Below, piece by piece: positions 35,789 to 43,741 of a stretch of DNA of 64,000 nucleotides. This DNA comes from Streptococcus thermophilus (GTDB taxonomy: Bacteria; Actinomycetota; Actinomycetes; Mycobacteriales; Mycobacteriaceae): NCBI GenBank assembly GCA_900618065.1, contig UYIL01000003.1:2170001-2234000 (forward strand), read 5' to 3'. The position numbers and the translations under genes are program-made. Each line of letters begins with the position of its first letter. Position 1 is the stretch's first letter. Under the pieces are notes generated by a model. The model ran no database searches, was not told where the DNA came from, and was given only the letters and a program-made list of their open reading frames with translations.

Positions 35789-36562
35789 ATGACTAAGACT
35801 GCTCGCAAAACCATTCGACCTGCCCTCCTGTCCATCCTCACTGCCTCCGCACTGACCCTGAGCGGCTGCTCCATGATGGAGCTGCCATTCGGCCCTATGG
35901 GCAAGGAAGAGTCCACCGAGGGTGAAGACACCTCCGACGAGAACGCCGCGGAAAACACCTCCGACACCGCCGAGAACGAAGAAACCAGCACCGAAGCATC
36001 CTCCGAGTCCTCCAGCTCCGAATACCCGGGCGCACCCGCCGGCTTCAGCCCAGCCAACGATGGTGACAAGGTCAAGCTCGGCGAATCCGTCGATATTGTC
36101 CTACCCGGCTACGAGACCGAGACCCCACTGTTCTTCGAGGTCACCGTCGACCCCGCTAAGGAAATGACCGTCGACGAAGTCCAGGCCAACGCAGGCGGCG
36201 GCCTGACCGGCCAGGACTACACCGGCTTCAAGTGCTTCATCGCCACCATCAAGTACCTCGGCGCCGGCGAGAACGATGCCGCCAAGGACTCCGAGATCTT
36301 CACCCCGCCGAACTTCAGCCCGACCGGCCCGCAGGGCCGCAAAGCCAACTACATCTCCGGCGACAACGAGACCCTCTGCGGTATCCACGAGTCCGACCGC
36401 ATGCCCTCCAGCACCAAGGACGCCCAGGAAGGCAAGGAGTACAAGCGTGCCACCATCACCTTCAGCGAGTCCACCGGCGGCGGTCTCGAAGCCACCGGCG
36501 TTCAGATGAACTTCGGCAAGTCCGATTCCTCCTTCCCCAGCGGCAAGGTCTACTTCGAGTAA
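35789..36562 (+). CDS. Secreted lipoprotein of unknown function
   Basis: 257 residues. A signal peptide ends in the lipobox 'LSGC' followed by S near residue 29, then a ~60-residue linker made almost entirely of Glu, Ser, Thr, Asp and Ala, then a globular domain beginning 'YPGAPAGFSPANDGDKVKLG'. Two cysteines in the globular part ('FKCFIAT', 'ETLCGI') could form a disulfide outside the cell. I do not recognise the domain. The gene is monocistronic, with a TATAAT promoter and a hairpin after the stop. Confidence 0.82.
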   Translation: MTKTARKTIRPALLSILTASALTLSGCSMMELPFGPMGKEESTEGEDTSDENAAENTSDTAENEETSTEASSESSSSEYPGAPAGFSPANDGDKVKLGESVDIVLPGYETETPLFFEVTVDPAKEMTVDEVQANAGGGLTGQDYTGFKCFIATIKYLGAGENDAAKDSEIFTPPNFSPTGPQGRKANYISGDNETLCGIHESDRMPSSTKDAQEGKEYKRATITFSESTGGGLEATGVQMNFGKSDSSFPSGKVYFE

Positions 36563-36567
36563 TCCCC

Positions 36568-36597
36568 CGCCTGAGACAGCACCCGCTGCCTCAGGCG
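36568..36597. terminator. Convergent hairpin between lipoprotein gene and purB
   Basis: CGCCTGAG and CTCAGGCG pair perfectly over a 14-base loop, immediately before the purB stop codon. It could terminate both strands, though no U-run follows on the plus strand. Confidence 0.55.
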
Positions 36598-38037
36598 CTA
36601 CAGAATGTCCCCCGGGGCGTAACCCGCCGCCTCGGGGTATTTCTGCGCCCAGACCTGAATGCGGTCCAACACATTGTTCACTTGGGACTCAGCCGCGCCG
36701 ATGAAGGCGTGGCGGTCAGCAAGGGCTGCTTCCAGGTCGTGGCGGGTCAGCGGTAGACGGTCGTCGCCAGCAAGCCTTTCAATGAGGTTCTGCTCCGCGC
36801 CGTTTTCACGCATGTCCAACGCCATCGCGACGGCGTGCTCCTTGATCACCTCGTGCGCGGTCTCGCGGCCGACACCGGCGCGTACCGACGCCATGAGGAT
36901 CCTGGTCGTGGCCAAGAACGGCAAGTAGCGGTCCAGCTCGCGAGTGATCATCGCAGGGAAAGCGCCGAATTCCGCCAGGACTGTGAGGAAGGTTTCCATC
37001 ATGCCGTCGATGGCGAAGAAAGCGTCGGGAAGCGCAACGCGGCGCACGACCGAGCAGAACACATCGCCCTCATTCCACTGCTGGCCCGCTAGATCGCCGG
37101 CCATGGTGAGGTAGCCGCGCAGAATCACCTGAAAACCGCCGACACGCTCGCAGGAACGCGCGTTCATCTTGTGCGGCATCGCCGAGGAACCGACCTGGCC
37201 TTCCTTGAAGCCCTCGGTGACAGTCTCGTTGCCGGCCATAAGACGGATCGTCGTGGCCAGGCTGGACGGGCCGGCACCGAGCTGGACCAGCGCAGAGACC
37301 GCGTCGAAGTCGAGCGAACGCGGGTAAATCTGCCCCACAGAATCAAAGACGCGCTCGAAACCCAGGTGCTCCGCAATGGCGCCCTCAAGCTGGTTGAGCT
37401 TCGCTTCCTCCCCGCCGACGAGATCGAGCATGTCCTGAGCTGTGCCCATCGGCCCCTTGATGCCGCGCAGCGGGTAGCGGCCAAGCAGCTCCTCGATGCG
37501 GTCGAGGGCAACGAGGATTTCGTCGGCAGCGGAGGCGAAACGCTTACCCAACGTCGTCGCCTGCGCCGCCACGTTGTGGGACCGGCCCGCCATGACGAGC
37601 GAGCGGTATTCCGCCGCCCGGTTGCCAATCGCATTGAGCACCGCAACCGCGCGGCCGCGGACGAGTTCGAGCGAACGGTAGATCTGCAGCTGCTCAACAT
37701 TCTCCGTCAGGTCGCGGCTAGTCATGCCCTTGTGGATGTGCTCGTGGCCGGCGAGGGCGTTGAACTCCTCGATACGGGCTTTGACGTCGTGCCGCGTCAC
37801 ACGCTCCCGCTCCGCAATGGAATCCAGGTCGACATGGTCCACCACAGCTTCGTAGGCCGCGATGGCCTCCTCCGGCACGTCGATACCGAGGTCGCGCTGA
37901 GCGCGCATGACCGCGATCCACAGCTGACGCTCGAGGACGATCTTGTGCTCGGCGCTCCACAACCGCGCCATCTCCGGCGAAGCGTAGCGGTTGGACAGGA
38001 CGTTAGCATTCTTCGGCTTGCTATTCGGGCTAGTCAC
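36598..38037 (-). CDS. purB: Adenylosuccinate lyase PurB
   Basis: Fumarase/aspartase superfamily enzyme (479 residues) acting twice in purine synthesis, on SAICAR and adenylosuccinate. The superfamily signature with the catalytic Ser is 'VGSSAMPHKMNARSCERVGG' near residue 290; 'GMTSRDLTENVEQLQI' and 'MAGRSHNVAAQATTLGKRF' carry the other active-site residues. The GTG at 38037 was chosen because TAGACT (AGTCTA at 38045-38050) lies seven bases upstream, again leaderless. Confidence 0.95.
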   Translation of the reverse strand: MTSPNSKPKNANVLSNRYASPEMARLWSAEHKIVLERQLWIAVMRAQRDLGIDVPEEAIAAYEAVVDHVDLDSIAERERVTRHDVKARIEEFNALAGHEHIHKGMTSRDLTENVEQLQIYRSLELVRGRAVAVLNAIGNRAAEYRSLVMAGRSHNVAAQATTLGKRFASAADEILVALDRIEELLGRYPLRGIKGPMGTAQDMLDLVGGEEAKLNQLEGAIAEHLGFERVFDSVGQIYPRSLDFDAVSALVQLGAGPSSLATTIRLMAGNETVTEGFKEGQVGSSAMPHKMNARSCERVGGFQVILRGYLTMAGDLAGQQWNEGDVFCSVVRRVALPDAFFAIDGMMETFLTVLAEFGAFPAMITRELDRYLPFLATTRILMASVRAGVGRETAHEVIKEHAVAMALDMRENGAEQNLIERLAGDDRLPLTRHDLEAALADRHAFIGAAESQVNNVLDRIQVWAQKYPEAAGYAPGDIL

Positions 38038-38097
38038 GCCTGCCAGTCTAGACCCGGCCCACCGCCCCACCGGCCGAAAACAGGGGAAACAGGGGAC

Positions 38098-39360
38098 CTA
38101 AACCGTGATCTCGCCGTCGATCGCCTTGCGGGCGATGTCCTTGCGGTAGAAAGAACCGGCCAGCTCGATCTGCTCGAGGGTGCGGTAGGCATCTGCAGTG
38201 GCGCCTGCAAGCGTGGCGCCGGTGCCGACAACGTTGAGCACGCGGCCACCGGCGGACACGTACCGTGCTGTTTCATCGGTAGAGGTGGCGGCGACGCCGG
38301 CGTGGAGGACGCGGGACGGATCGTCGAGAAGCGCGGGGTCGAACGCGGTGATCGGGTCGCCCTTGCGCGGCGACTCCGGGTAGCCCTCCGCGGCCAGCAC
38401 AACGGTGGCCGCGTAGCCGTCCTTCCACTCCAGCGGCGGTAAGTCGGCGAGGGTGCCGGTGGCGGTGGCGTACAGGACATCCGCGAGCGGAGTGTCAAGC
38501 AGCGCGAGCACGGCCTGGGTCTCCGGGTCACCGAAGCGCGCGTTGAACTCCACCACCGACGGGCCGTCGGCACCCCACGCCAGCCCAGCGTAGAGCAGAC
38601 CGGAATACGGGGTGCCGCGGCGCACCATCTCGCGCGCGACCGGCTCGACGACCTCCGCGACGATGCGCTTCACACCATCCTCCGGCAGCCACGGCAGCGG
38701 AGCGTACGCGCCCATCCCGCCGGTGTTGGGGCCTTCATCGTTGTCGTAGGCCCGCTTGTTGTCCTGGGCGGGTAACAAAGGGACGACGGTCTCACCGTCG
38801 ACGAGGCAAAACAGCGACACTTCCGGGCCGGACAGGAACGTCTCCAGCAGCACCGGGTTGCCGTCGGCGATAACGGCCTTGGCGTGCGCAACGGCCTCAC
38901 GGACATCGTCTGTGACCACGACACCCTTGCCGCCGGCGAGCCCGTCATCTTTGACCACGAAGTTGGGGCCGAAGTTCTTCAGCTCGACCTTCACCTGGTC
39001 CGGATCGGTCACGCGCTTCGACCGCGCCGTGCGCACGCCCGCAGTCGCCATGACCTCCTTGGCGAAAACCTTCGAACCTTCCAGCCGGGCCGCCTCCTGC
39101 GACGGGCCGAACACCGGGATGCCGGCCTCCCGCAGCGCGTCGGCCACACCGGCAACGAGCGGCTGCTCAGGGCCGATGACCACCAGGTCAGCATCGATAT
39201 CGCGGGCAAGCTTGACGACGGCAGCACCATCGTCGATAAGCACCTCGTGCCTCTCCGCCTGCATGCCCGGGTTACCGGGAGCCACATGAACCTCGTGGCC
39301 AGACAGGGCATGTACAAGGGCGTGTTCGCGGCCGCCCGAGCCGATAACAAGGATGCGCAT
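38098..39360 (-). CDS. purD: Phosphoribosylamine--glycine ligase PurD
   Basis: GAR synthetase, second step of purine synthesis, ATP-grasp fold, 420 residues. Seen: '[19 protein letters not shown]' at the start, '[20 protein letters not shown]' near 140, and '[20 protein letters not shown]' with the metal ligands near 285. The ATG at 39360 follows TAGAAT (ATTCTA at 39368-39373) after seven bases. One CGTCGATAAGC copy lies at 39231-39241. Confidence 0.96.
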   Translation of the reverse strand: MRILVIGSGGREHALVHALSGHEVHVAPGNPGMQAERHEVLIDDGAAVVKLARDIDADLVVIGPEQPLVAGVADALREAGIPVFGPSQEAARLEGSKVFAKEVMATAGVRTARSKRVTDPDQVKVELKNFGPNFVVKDDGLAGGKGVVVTDDVREAVAHAKAVIADGNPVLLETFLSGPEVSLFCLVDGETVVPLLPAQDNKRAYDNDEGPNTGGMGAYAPLPWLPEDGVKRIVAEVVEPVAREMVRRGTPYSGLLYAGLAWGADGPSVVEFNARFGDPETQAVLALLDTPLADVLYATATGTLADLPPLEWKDGYAATVVLAAEGYPESPRKGDPITAFDPALLDDPSRVLHAGVAATSTDETARYVSAGGRVLNVVGTGATLAGATADAYRTLEQIELAGSFYRKDIARKAIDGEITV

Positions 39361-39391
39361 GCGCCCAATTCTATCGCTACCCTGGGCGGGT
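39361..39391. promoter_or_regulatory. Divergent leaderless promoters of purD and the HIT gene
   Basis: The two start codons are 31 bp apart. TAGAAT (minus, 39368-39373) and TACCCT (plus, 39378-39383) are each 7-8 bases from their start codon and four bases from each other, so the two promoters must interfere. Confidence 0.55.
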
Positions 39392-39817
39392 ATGAGCACA
39401 GTATTTACCAAGATCATCAACGGTGAACTGCCCGGTCGCTTCATCTACCGCGATGACCAAGTCGCCGCATTCCTGACCATCGAGCCAGTCGCGTACGGCC
39501 ACACGCTGATCGTCCCTGTCAAAGAAGTGGACAAGTGGACCGACCTCGACCACGACACGTGGACACACGCCAACGAGATCGCGCAAGAAGTCGGCCAGGC
39601 CGTGATAGAAGCGTTCGGATCCGAGCGCGCCGGCTACCTCATCGCCGGTTTCGAAGTACCGCATGCGCACATCCACGTCTTTCCCGCCAACGACATGTCC
39701 GGCTACAGCCTGCAAAACATCATGAAGATGGACGAGACCGACGACGCGCAAATGGACGACGCCGCGGCGAAACTCCGCGAGCAGCTGGGAACAAGCGAGG
39801 ACGGTCGTCGCGTCTAA
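39392..39817 (+). CDS. HIT family nucleotide hydrolase/transferase
   Basis: 141-residue histidine-triad protein. The active site H-x-H-x-H is in '[13 protein letters not shown]' near residue 90, and the N-terminus '[20 protein letters not shown]' is typical of the HinT/Fhit-like branch that hydrolyses nucleoside phosphoramidates or dinucleoside polyphosphates. The start at 39392 lies eight bases after TACCCT; the earlier frame overlaps purD. It ends 6 bp before the convergent phoS. Confidence 0.9.
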   Translation: MSTVFTKIINGELPGRFIYRDDQVAAFLTIEPVAYGHTLIVPVKEVDKWTDLDHDTWTHANEIAQEVGQAVIEAFGSERAGYLIAGFEVPHAHIHVFPANDMSGYSLQNIMKMDETDDAQMDDAAAKLREQLGTSEDGRRV

Positions 39818-39823
39818 GCGCGC

Positions 39824-41263
39824 CTAGGCGCCGGTGTGCGTTCCAACCTTCGGCAGGCTGACCGTGAACTTCGTGCCCACCCCCTGCTCGGAGACGACGG
39901 TGATCGCACCGCCGTGCTGCTCAACGATCGACTTGGTGATCGCCAGCCCCAGCCCCGACCCGCCTGCGCTCTTGGAGCGGTTGCGGGAAGTGTCGGCGCG
40001 GTAAAAGCGCTCGAAGATGTGCGCGGCGTCCTCCTTGCTCATGCCGATGCCATCGTCAGCGACGTCAACGTAGACGCGGTCGAGGTAGTCGCGCACGGTC
40101 ACGGTGACGTTGACGTCCTCCCCGGCGTGCTTGAACGCGTTGCTGATCAGGTTGAGCAGCACTTGGTGGAGGCGGTCCGGGTCGCCAGAGACGAGCAGGA
40201 TGTCGCTGGACTCGTGCGTCACGGCCAGGTTGCGGCCGCTAAACGCCGCGCGCGCAGAATCAGCGACGGAGCAGACGAGCTCCAACATATCGACGTCGCG
40301 CATGTTCAGGCGTGACCCTTCTGCGCGCGTGAGCGCAAGCAGGTCCTCGACGAGCAGTTTCATGCGGCCGGATTCTTCATCGATCTTGGACAGGACCATG
40401 TCAGCGTCGTCGGTCGCCCCGGCGCGGTACAGCTCGGTGTAACCGCGCACGCTGGTCAGTGGGGTGCGCAACTCGTGCGAGGCATCGCCGACAAAGCGGC
40501 GCATCTGCTCCTCTTTTTGCCGCGACTCTTCGAGGGTCTCCTGCAGTTGGCTGACCATGGTGTTCATCGCAAAGCTCAGTCTCCCGTACTCAGTGTCGCG
40601 CGGCCAGGCGGGTGCGCGGCGGTTGATGTCGCCGTCGCCAATCGCGATCGCGGTGTTCTCGAGTTCCTTCAGCGGCAGCAGCGCGCGGCGCACGTATATC
40701 GTTCCTGCCGCGCCCATCATCGCGAGCACAATGACGCTTATCGACGCCAAAATCACCGCCAACCCCTCCAACATCCTCCTCTCCCCATCAAGGCGTTTGG
40801 CCACTGCGGTGATCGTGCCGTCGGGCGCTTCGATCGCGATGATGCGGAACATGGGAGGGTTCGACTCCGGCGGACCCGTCGGATCGATGGGAAGGGCACG
40901 CACGGTGTGCGGCATCCGGTCGCGCTCAACATTAGGCAGGTCAGGGATGCGGTCGGAAGTGTTGATCATCCTGTACCCGCCAGCTGGGCTGAAGTAAACC
41001 AGCATGAACTCCGTCGGCAGATTGGACGCCGTGGTCATCTCCGGGCCCGTCCCGCGACTTAAGCCCCAACTGTCGAGGCCACGGTACAAGTCAGCGTCAA
41101 CACGCTCGTAGATCTGGTTGCGGGTCAACCCCCACACAGCGACCGACATGCCAGCCAAACCCAAACCCGAGATCACCATGAGGATGATCAGCAGGCGGGT
41201 GCGCAACCGCAGATGGGAGACCCGGCCCGTTGCAATCCTGGTAAATGTCGTGCTTCGCTCCAA
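39824..41263 (-). CDS. phoS: Two-component sensor histidine kinase PhoS (phosphate starvation)
   Basis: 479-residue membrane kinase. Membrane segments lie near residues 24-46 and 170-192, flanking a ~120-residue sensor region outside the cell; then HAMP, the H-box 'DASHELRTPLTSVRGYTE' near residue 262, the N-box region 'VLLNLISNAFKHAGED', and the ATP lid 'GGSGLGLAITKSIVEQHGG' near 435. The name rests on gene order: C. glutamicum phoS/phoR lie just after the purine genes and HIT gene, as here. It starts 23 bp after phoR. One CGTCGATAAGC copy lies at 40736-40746. Confidence 0.82.
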   Translation of the reverse strand: MERSTTFTRIATGRVSHLRLRTRLLIILMVISGLGLAGMSVAVWGLTRNQIYERVDADLYRGLDSWGLSRGTGPEMTTASNLPTEFMLVYFSPAGGYRMINTSDRIPDLPNVERDRMPHTVRALPIDPTGPPESNPPMFRIIAIEAPDGTITAVAKRLDGERRMLEGLAVILASISVIVLAMMGAAGTIYVRRALLPLKELENTAIAIGDGDINRRAPAWPRDTEYGRLSFAMNTMVSQLQETLEESRQKEEQMRRFVGDASHELRTPLTSVRGYTELYRAGATDDADMVLSKIDEESGRMKLLVEDLLALTRAEGSRLNMRDVDMLELVCSVADSARAAFSGRNLAVTHESSDILLVSGDPDRLHQVLLNLISNAFKHAGEDVNVTVTVRDYLDRVYVDVADDGIGMSKEDAAHIFERFYRADTSRNRSKSAGGSGLGLAITKSIVEQHGGAITVVSEQGVGTKFTVSLPKVGTHTGA

Positions 41264-41286
41264 CGGCTAACCCTTGAATACTGCTT

Positions 41287-42006
41287 CTAACCCTGCTGGC
41301 GCGGCGTGCGCAGCACGTACCCCACCCCGCGGACGGTGTTAATCAGCTGCGGCTCACCCTGGTCCACCTTGCGGCGCAGGTACGAAATATAAGACTCGAC
41401 GACGTTGCCGTCGCCCCCGAAGTCATAGTGCCACACGTTGTCCAGGATCTTCGCCTTCGAAAGCACCACTTCAGCATTGAGCATGAGGTAGCGCAGCAGG
41501 TTGAACTCCGTCGGGGACAGCTCGACGATCTCGCCGGCTTTGGTGACTTCGTGGGTGTCGTCGTTCAGCGTCAGATCGGCGTAGCGGATCGTGGAGTCCC
41601 CGGTTTCGGTTTCGGTCACGTTGCCGCGGCGCAGAATCACGCGCAGCCGGGTGATCACCTCTTCCAGCGAGAACGGCTTTGTCACATAATCATCCGCGCC
41701 AATGGTCAGGCCGTGGATGCGGTCCTCCACAGCGTCCTTCGCGGTGAGGAACAACACAGGCGCGTCGAGGCCCTCCGCACGCAGCTTGCCCAGCAGCTCG
41801 AACCCGTCCATGCCCGGCATCATCACGTCGAGGATGTAGGCGTCCGGCTTGAGCTCCCGCGCCAACTCGAGGGCCTGCTGGCCGGACTCCGCCGACTCGA
41901 CCTCAAAACCCTGAAACTTCAGGGAAACAGTGAGCAGCTCGACGATGTTCGGTTCGTCATCGACAACAAGCACCTTAACGTTCTGCGGGGTAGGCGTATC
42001 AGCCAT
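41287..42006 (-). CDS. phoR: Response regulator PhoR (OmpR/PhoB family)
   Basis: 239 residues: receiver domain with acidic pocket 'VLVVDDEPNIVE', phosphorylated Asp in 'AYILDVMMPGMDGFELL' near residue 60, 'FLTAKDA' and Lys in 'YVTKPFSLEE'; then an OmpR-type winged helix with 'LSPTEFNLLRYLMLNAE' and 'VESYISYLRRKVDQGEP'. In corynebacterial naming PhoR is the regulator and PhoS the sensor. Target genes would include pstSCAB in this window. Upstream lie two arrays of three 11-bp repeats that look like an autoregulatory site. Confidence 0.85.
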   Translation of the reverse strand: MADTPTPQNVKVLVVDDEPNIVELLTVSLKFQGFEVESAESGQQALELARELKPDAYILDVMMPGMDGFELLGKLRAEGLDAPVLFLTAKDAVEDRIHGLTIGADDYVTKPFSLEEVITRLRVILRRGNVTETETGDSTIRYADLTLNDDTHEVTKAGEIVELSPTEFNLLRYLMLNAEVVLSKAKILDNVWHYDFGGDGNVVESYISYLRRKVDQGEPQLINTVRGVGYVLRTPRQQG

Positions 42007-42071
42007 GGGGTTCCTCTCTCTTTCTGTTCACGCGACAGGCACACGCGTTTCCAGAGCAAGTAAACATCGTC

Positions 42072-42142
42072 TTGCTGAACGTTTGCTGTACGTCCACTGT
42101 ACGCCTAATCCGCATTCAGTCCGCATTCAGTCCGCATTCAAT
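42072..42142 (-). promoter_or_regulatory. Two arrays of three 11-bp direct repeats upstream of phoR
   Basis: On the plus strand CCGCATTCAGT occurs at 42110-42120 and 42121-42131 and as CCGCATTCAAT at 42132-42142. After a 5-bp gap, a second array reads TTGCTGAACGT (42072-42082), TTGCTGTACGT (42083-42093) and CCACTGTACGC (42094-42104). An 11-bp period puts each unit on the same DNA face, as OmpR-family dimers require. The arrays are 66-136 bp upstream of the phoR start, fitting autoregulation. Confidence 0.7.
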
Positions 42143-42200
42143 CTGGATGCGGTTGACCCCCGAAACCGGTTCCCTTCCGGCTGAAATTCGCTCTGGGGCC

Positions 42201-42225
42201 TGTGGATAGAAGAAAGTTATCCACA
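42201..42225. promoter_or_regulatory. Pair of inverted DnaA-box-like sequences
   Basis: TGTGGATAG (42201-42209) and a perfect TTATCCACA (42217-42225) face each other across seven bases, in the gap between phoR and the HNH gene. Two boxes alone do not make an origin; they may be a DnaA-binding regulatory site. The rest of 42143-42414 shows no gene. Confidence 0.45.
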
Positions 42226-42414
42226 ATTTGGTTTTCACGAATCGGCCCCAGCCCGGCCCCTTTCGGACATGCTGTCCGCGTCACGGACGCGCCGGGAGCA
42301 GCGAGTTGCCGCTTCAGCAGCGTCCGCGGGAGTGCCGGTTCCCTCGAAGAGCAAACTTTTTCGCACCTTTTTAGCCTCTTTACCTGCTGTTTTGAGGGCG
42401 CTACCGTGTGCGCC

Positions 42415-43530
42415 ATGGGACTCGACAACCTCATCTCAGCACTAACCACCAATGCTCTCGACCACCTGAAAGACTTCGACCGCAACAAGCTTCTCGACGC
42501 AGGATTCTCCGAAGCCACCGTCCGCAACTGGAAACGCGTCCACGACGCGTACTACGGCCCCACCACCTCCCCCGCTAAGCAGCGAACCGCGGGCGAGGTG
42601 GCGAGGAGGCGGGGATTGAGCGTCGATAAGCTTGCGCTCATTGAGCGCCAGATCGCGAAACTCAAGAGCCCGAAAGCGCGCAACAAACTCCGCATACAGC
42701 TACTTGAATCCTCGGGCGACTACCGGAGGCTGAACGCATTGGTGAAGAAACTTCTGCCCGGGTCCGACAAGCCACCGCAGAAACGGATCACCATTTCTGG
42801 GTCGCGCCACGGGCGACGCACCATGATCATCACCGCCGATGAACACGACATCGCCGACCTCGAAGCAGCGCTGATGAGCAAGGCCCTCGACACCACACGA
42901 CCCGTCGCCGTGCAACTGCTCGAACGCTTCCTCGACCTGATACGCAACGGCGGCGGCGTACCGCGCGCGGTGCCTAGACCCCTGCTGCTCATCCCGCTGC
43001 CCGAATGGACGAAGATTCTAAGCGGCCACGGCAACGACGTCATCCTCGGTTTGACCAACGGCACCACCATCACCGGCGCCGAGTACCTTGCCCGCTACCA
43101 CGCGAACCCCGAGCACGGCCTCGAAGCCGCCCTGTTCCACCCCACGGAAGGCGCGGTGAACCTCTACCGCGACGAGCGCTTCGCCAACCAGAAGCAGCGC
43201 GACCTCGCCGCCGCGACGCAGCCCGTCTGCACCAGCCCCGACTGCCGGCACGCCGCCGACCACTGCGAAATCCACCACATCACACCGTGGAAAGACGGCG
43301 GGGAAACCAACATCGACAACCTTGCGCCGCTATGCCGCTACCACAACCGCGTCAACGACGATGACCCGCAGCGCGCCAAGCGCGGCCGCATCGAAATGCG
43401 CGGCGGCACCCCAGTGTGGGTCTCCCCCAAAGGCTACCCACGCCCCAACAACCGCCACCCGTACGGAGCCATGCGCTCACTGTTCGGCCCGCCGCGCACT
43501 GACGCGGTGGCGGTGGGGGCGGCGGCGTAG
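42415..43530 (+). CDS. 13E12-type HNH endonuclease-domain protein (DUF222-like)
   Basis: 371 residues. The N-terminal two thirds are helical and basic, like the DUF222/13E12 repeat family common in many copies in actinobacteria. The C-terminal HNH nuclease motif is complete: Cys pairs in 'PVCTSPDCRHAADHCEIHHI', then 'TPWKDGGETNIDNLAPLC' and 'RYHN'. The biological role is unknown; such genes are often mobile or phage-defence associated, but no terminal repeats are seen here. The ATG at 42415 is used; the frame is open back to 42202 without a credible start. One CGTCGATAAGC copy lies at 42621-42631. Confidence 0.8.
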   Translation: MGLDNLISALTTNALDHLKDFDRNKLLDAGFSEATVRNWKRVHDAYYGPTTSPAKQRTAGEVARRRGLSVDKLALIERQIAKLKSPKARNKLRIQLLESSGDYRRLNALVKKLLPGSDKPPQKRITISGSRHGRRTMIITADEHDIADLEAALMSKALDTTRPVAVQLLERFLDLIRNGGGVPRAVPRPLLLIPLPEWTKILSGHGNDVILGLTNGTTITGAEYLARYHANPEHGLEAALFHPTEGAVNLYRDERFANQKQRDLAAATQPVCTSPDCRHAADHCEIHHITPWKDGGETNIDNLAPLCRYHNRVNDDDPQRAKRGRIEMRGGTPVWVSPKGYPRPNNRHPYGAMRSLFGPPRTDAVAVGAAA

Positions 43531-43550
43531 ACGTCGATAAGCAAAAAACG

Positions 43551-43623
43551 AGCTGGAGACGAGACTTGAACTCGCAACCTACGGTTTACAAGACCGTTGC
43601 GCTACCGATTGCGCCACTCCAGC
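43551..43623 (-). tRNA. tRNA-Thr (anticodon TGT)
   Basis: The reverse strand gives a 73-nt cloverleaf. The acceptor GCTGGAG pairs with CTCCAGC plus discriminator T, the D-arm is GGCGCAATCGGTAGCGC, the anticodon loop CTTGTAA reads TGT, and the T-arm contains GAGTTCAAGTCTC. CCA is not encoded. It lies close upstream of thrE on the other strand. Confidence 0.94.
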
Positions 43624-43741
43624 AACCGCACCCGCACAAAAACGGCAGGCGCTGACCCGAAATCATACAAGGGGCTGACCCCGGGGGACAAAAGACGGGT
43701 TCTTTCACACGGAAACCTGCCGCGGCAGTTAGTGTGTCGGT

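Noticed and set aside
42072..42225. Repeats plus DnaA boxes as a possible replication origin or plasmid iteron region
   Set aside because: No dnaA, dnaN or rep gene nearby, only two boxes, and the 11-bp repeats fit a response-regulator promoter better.
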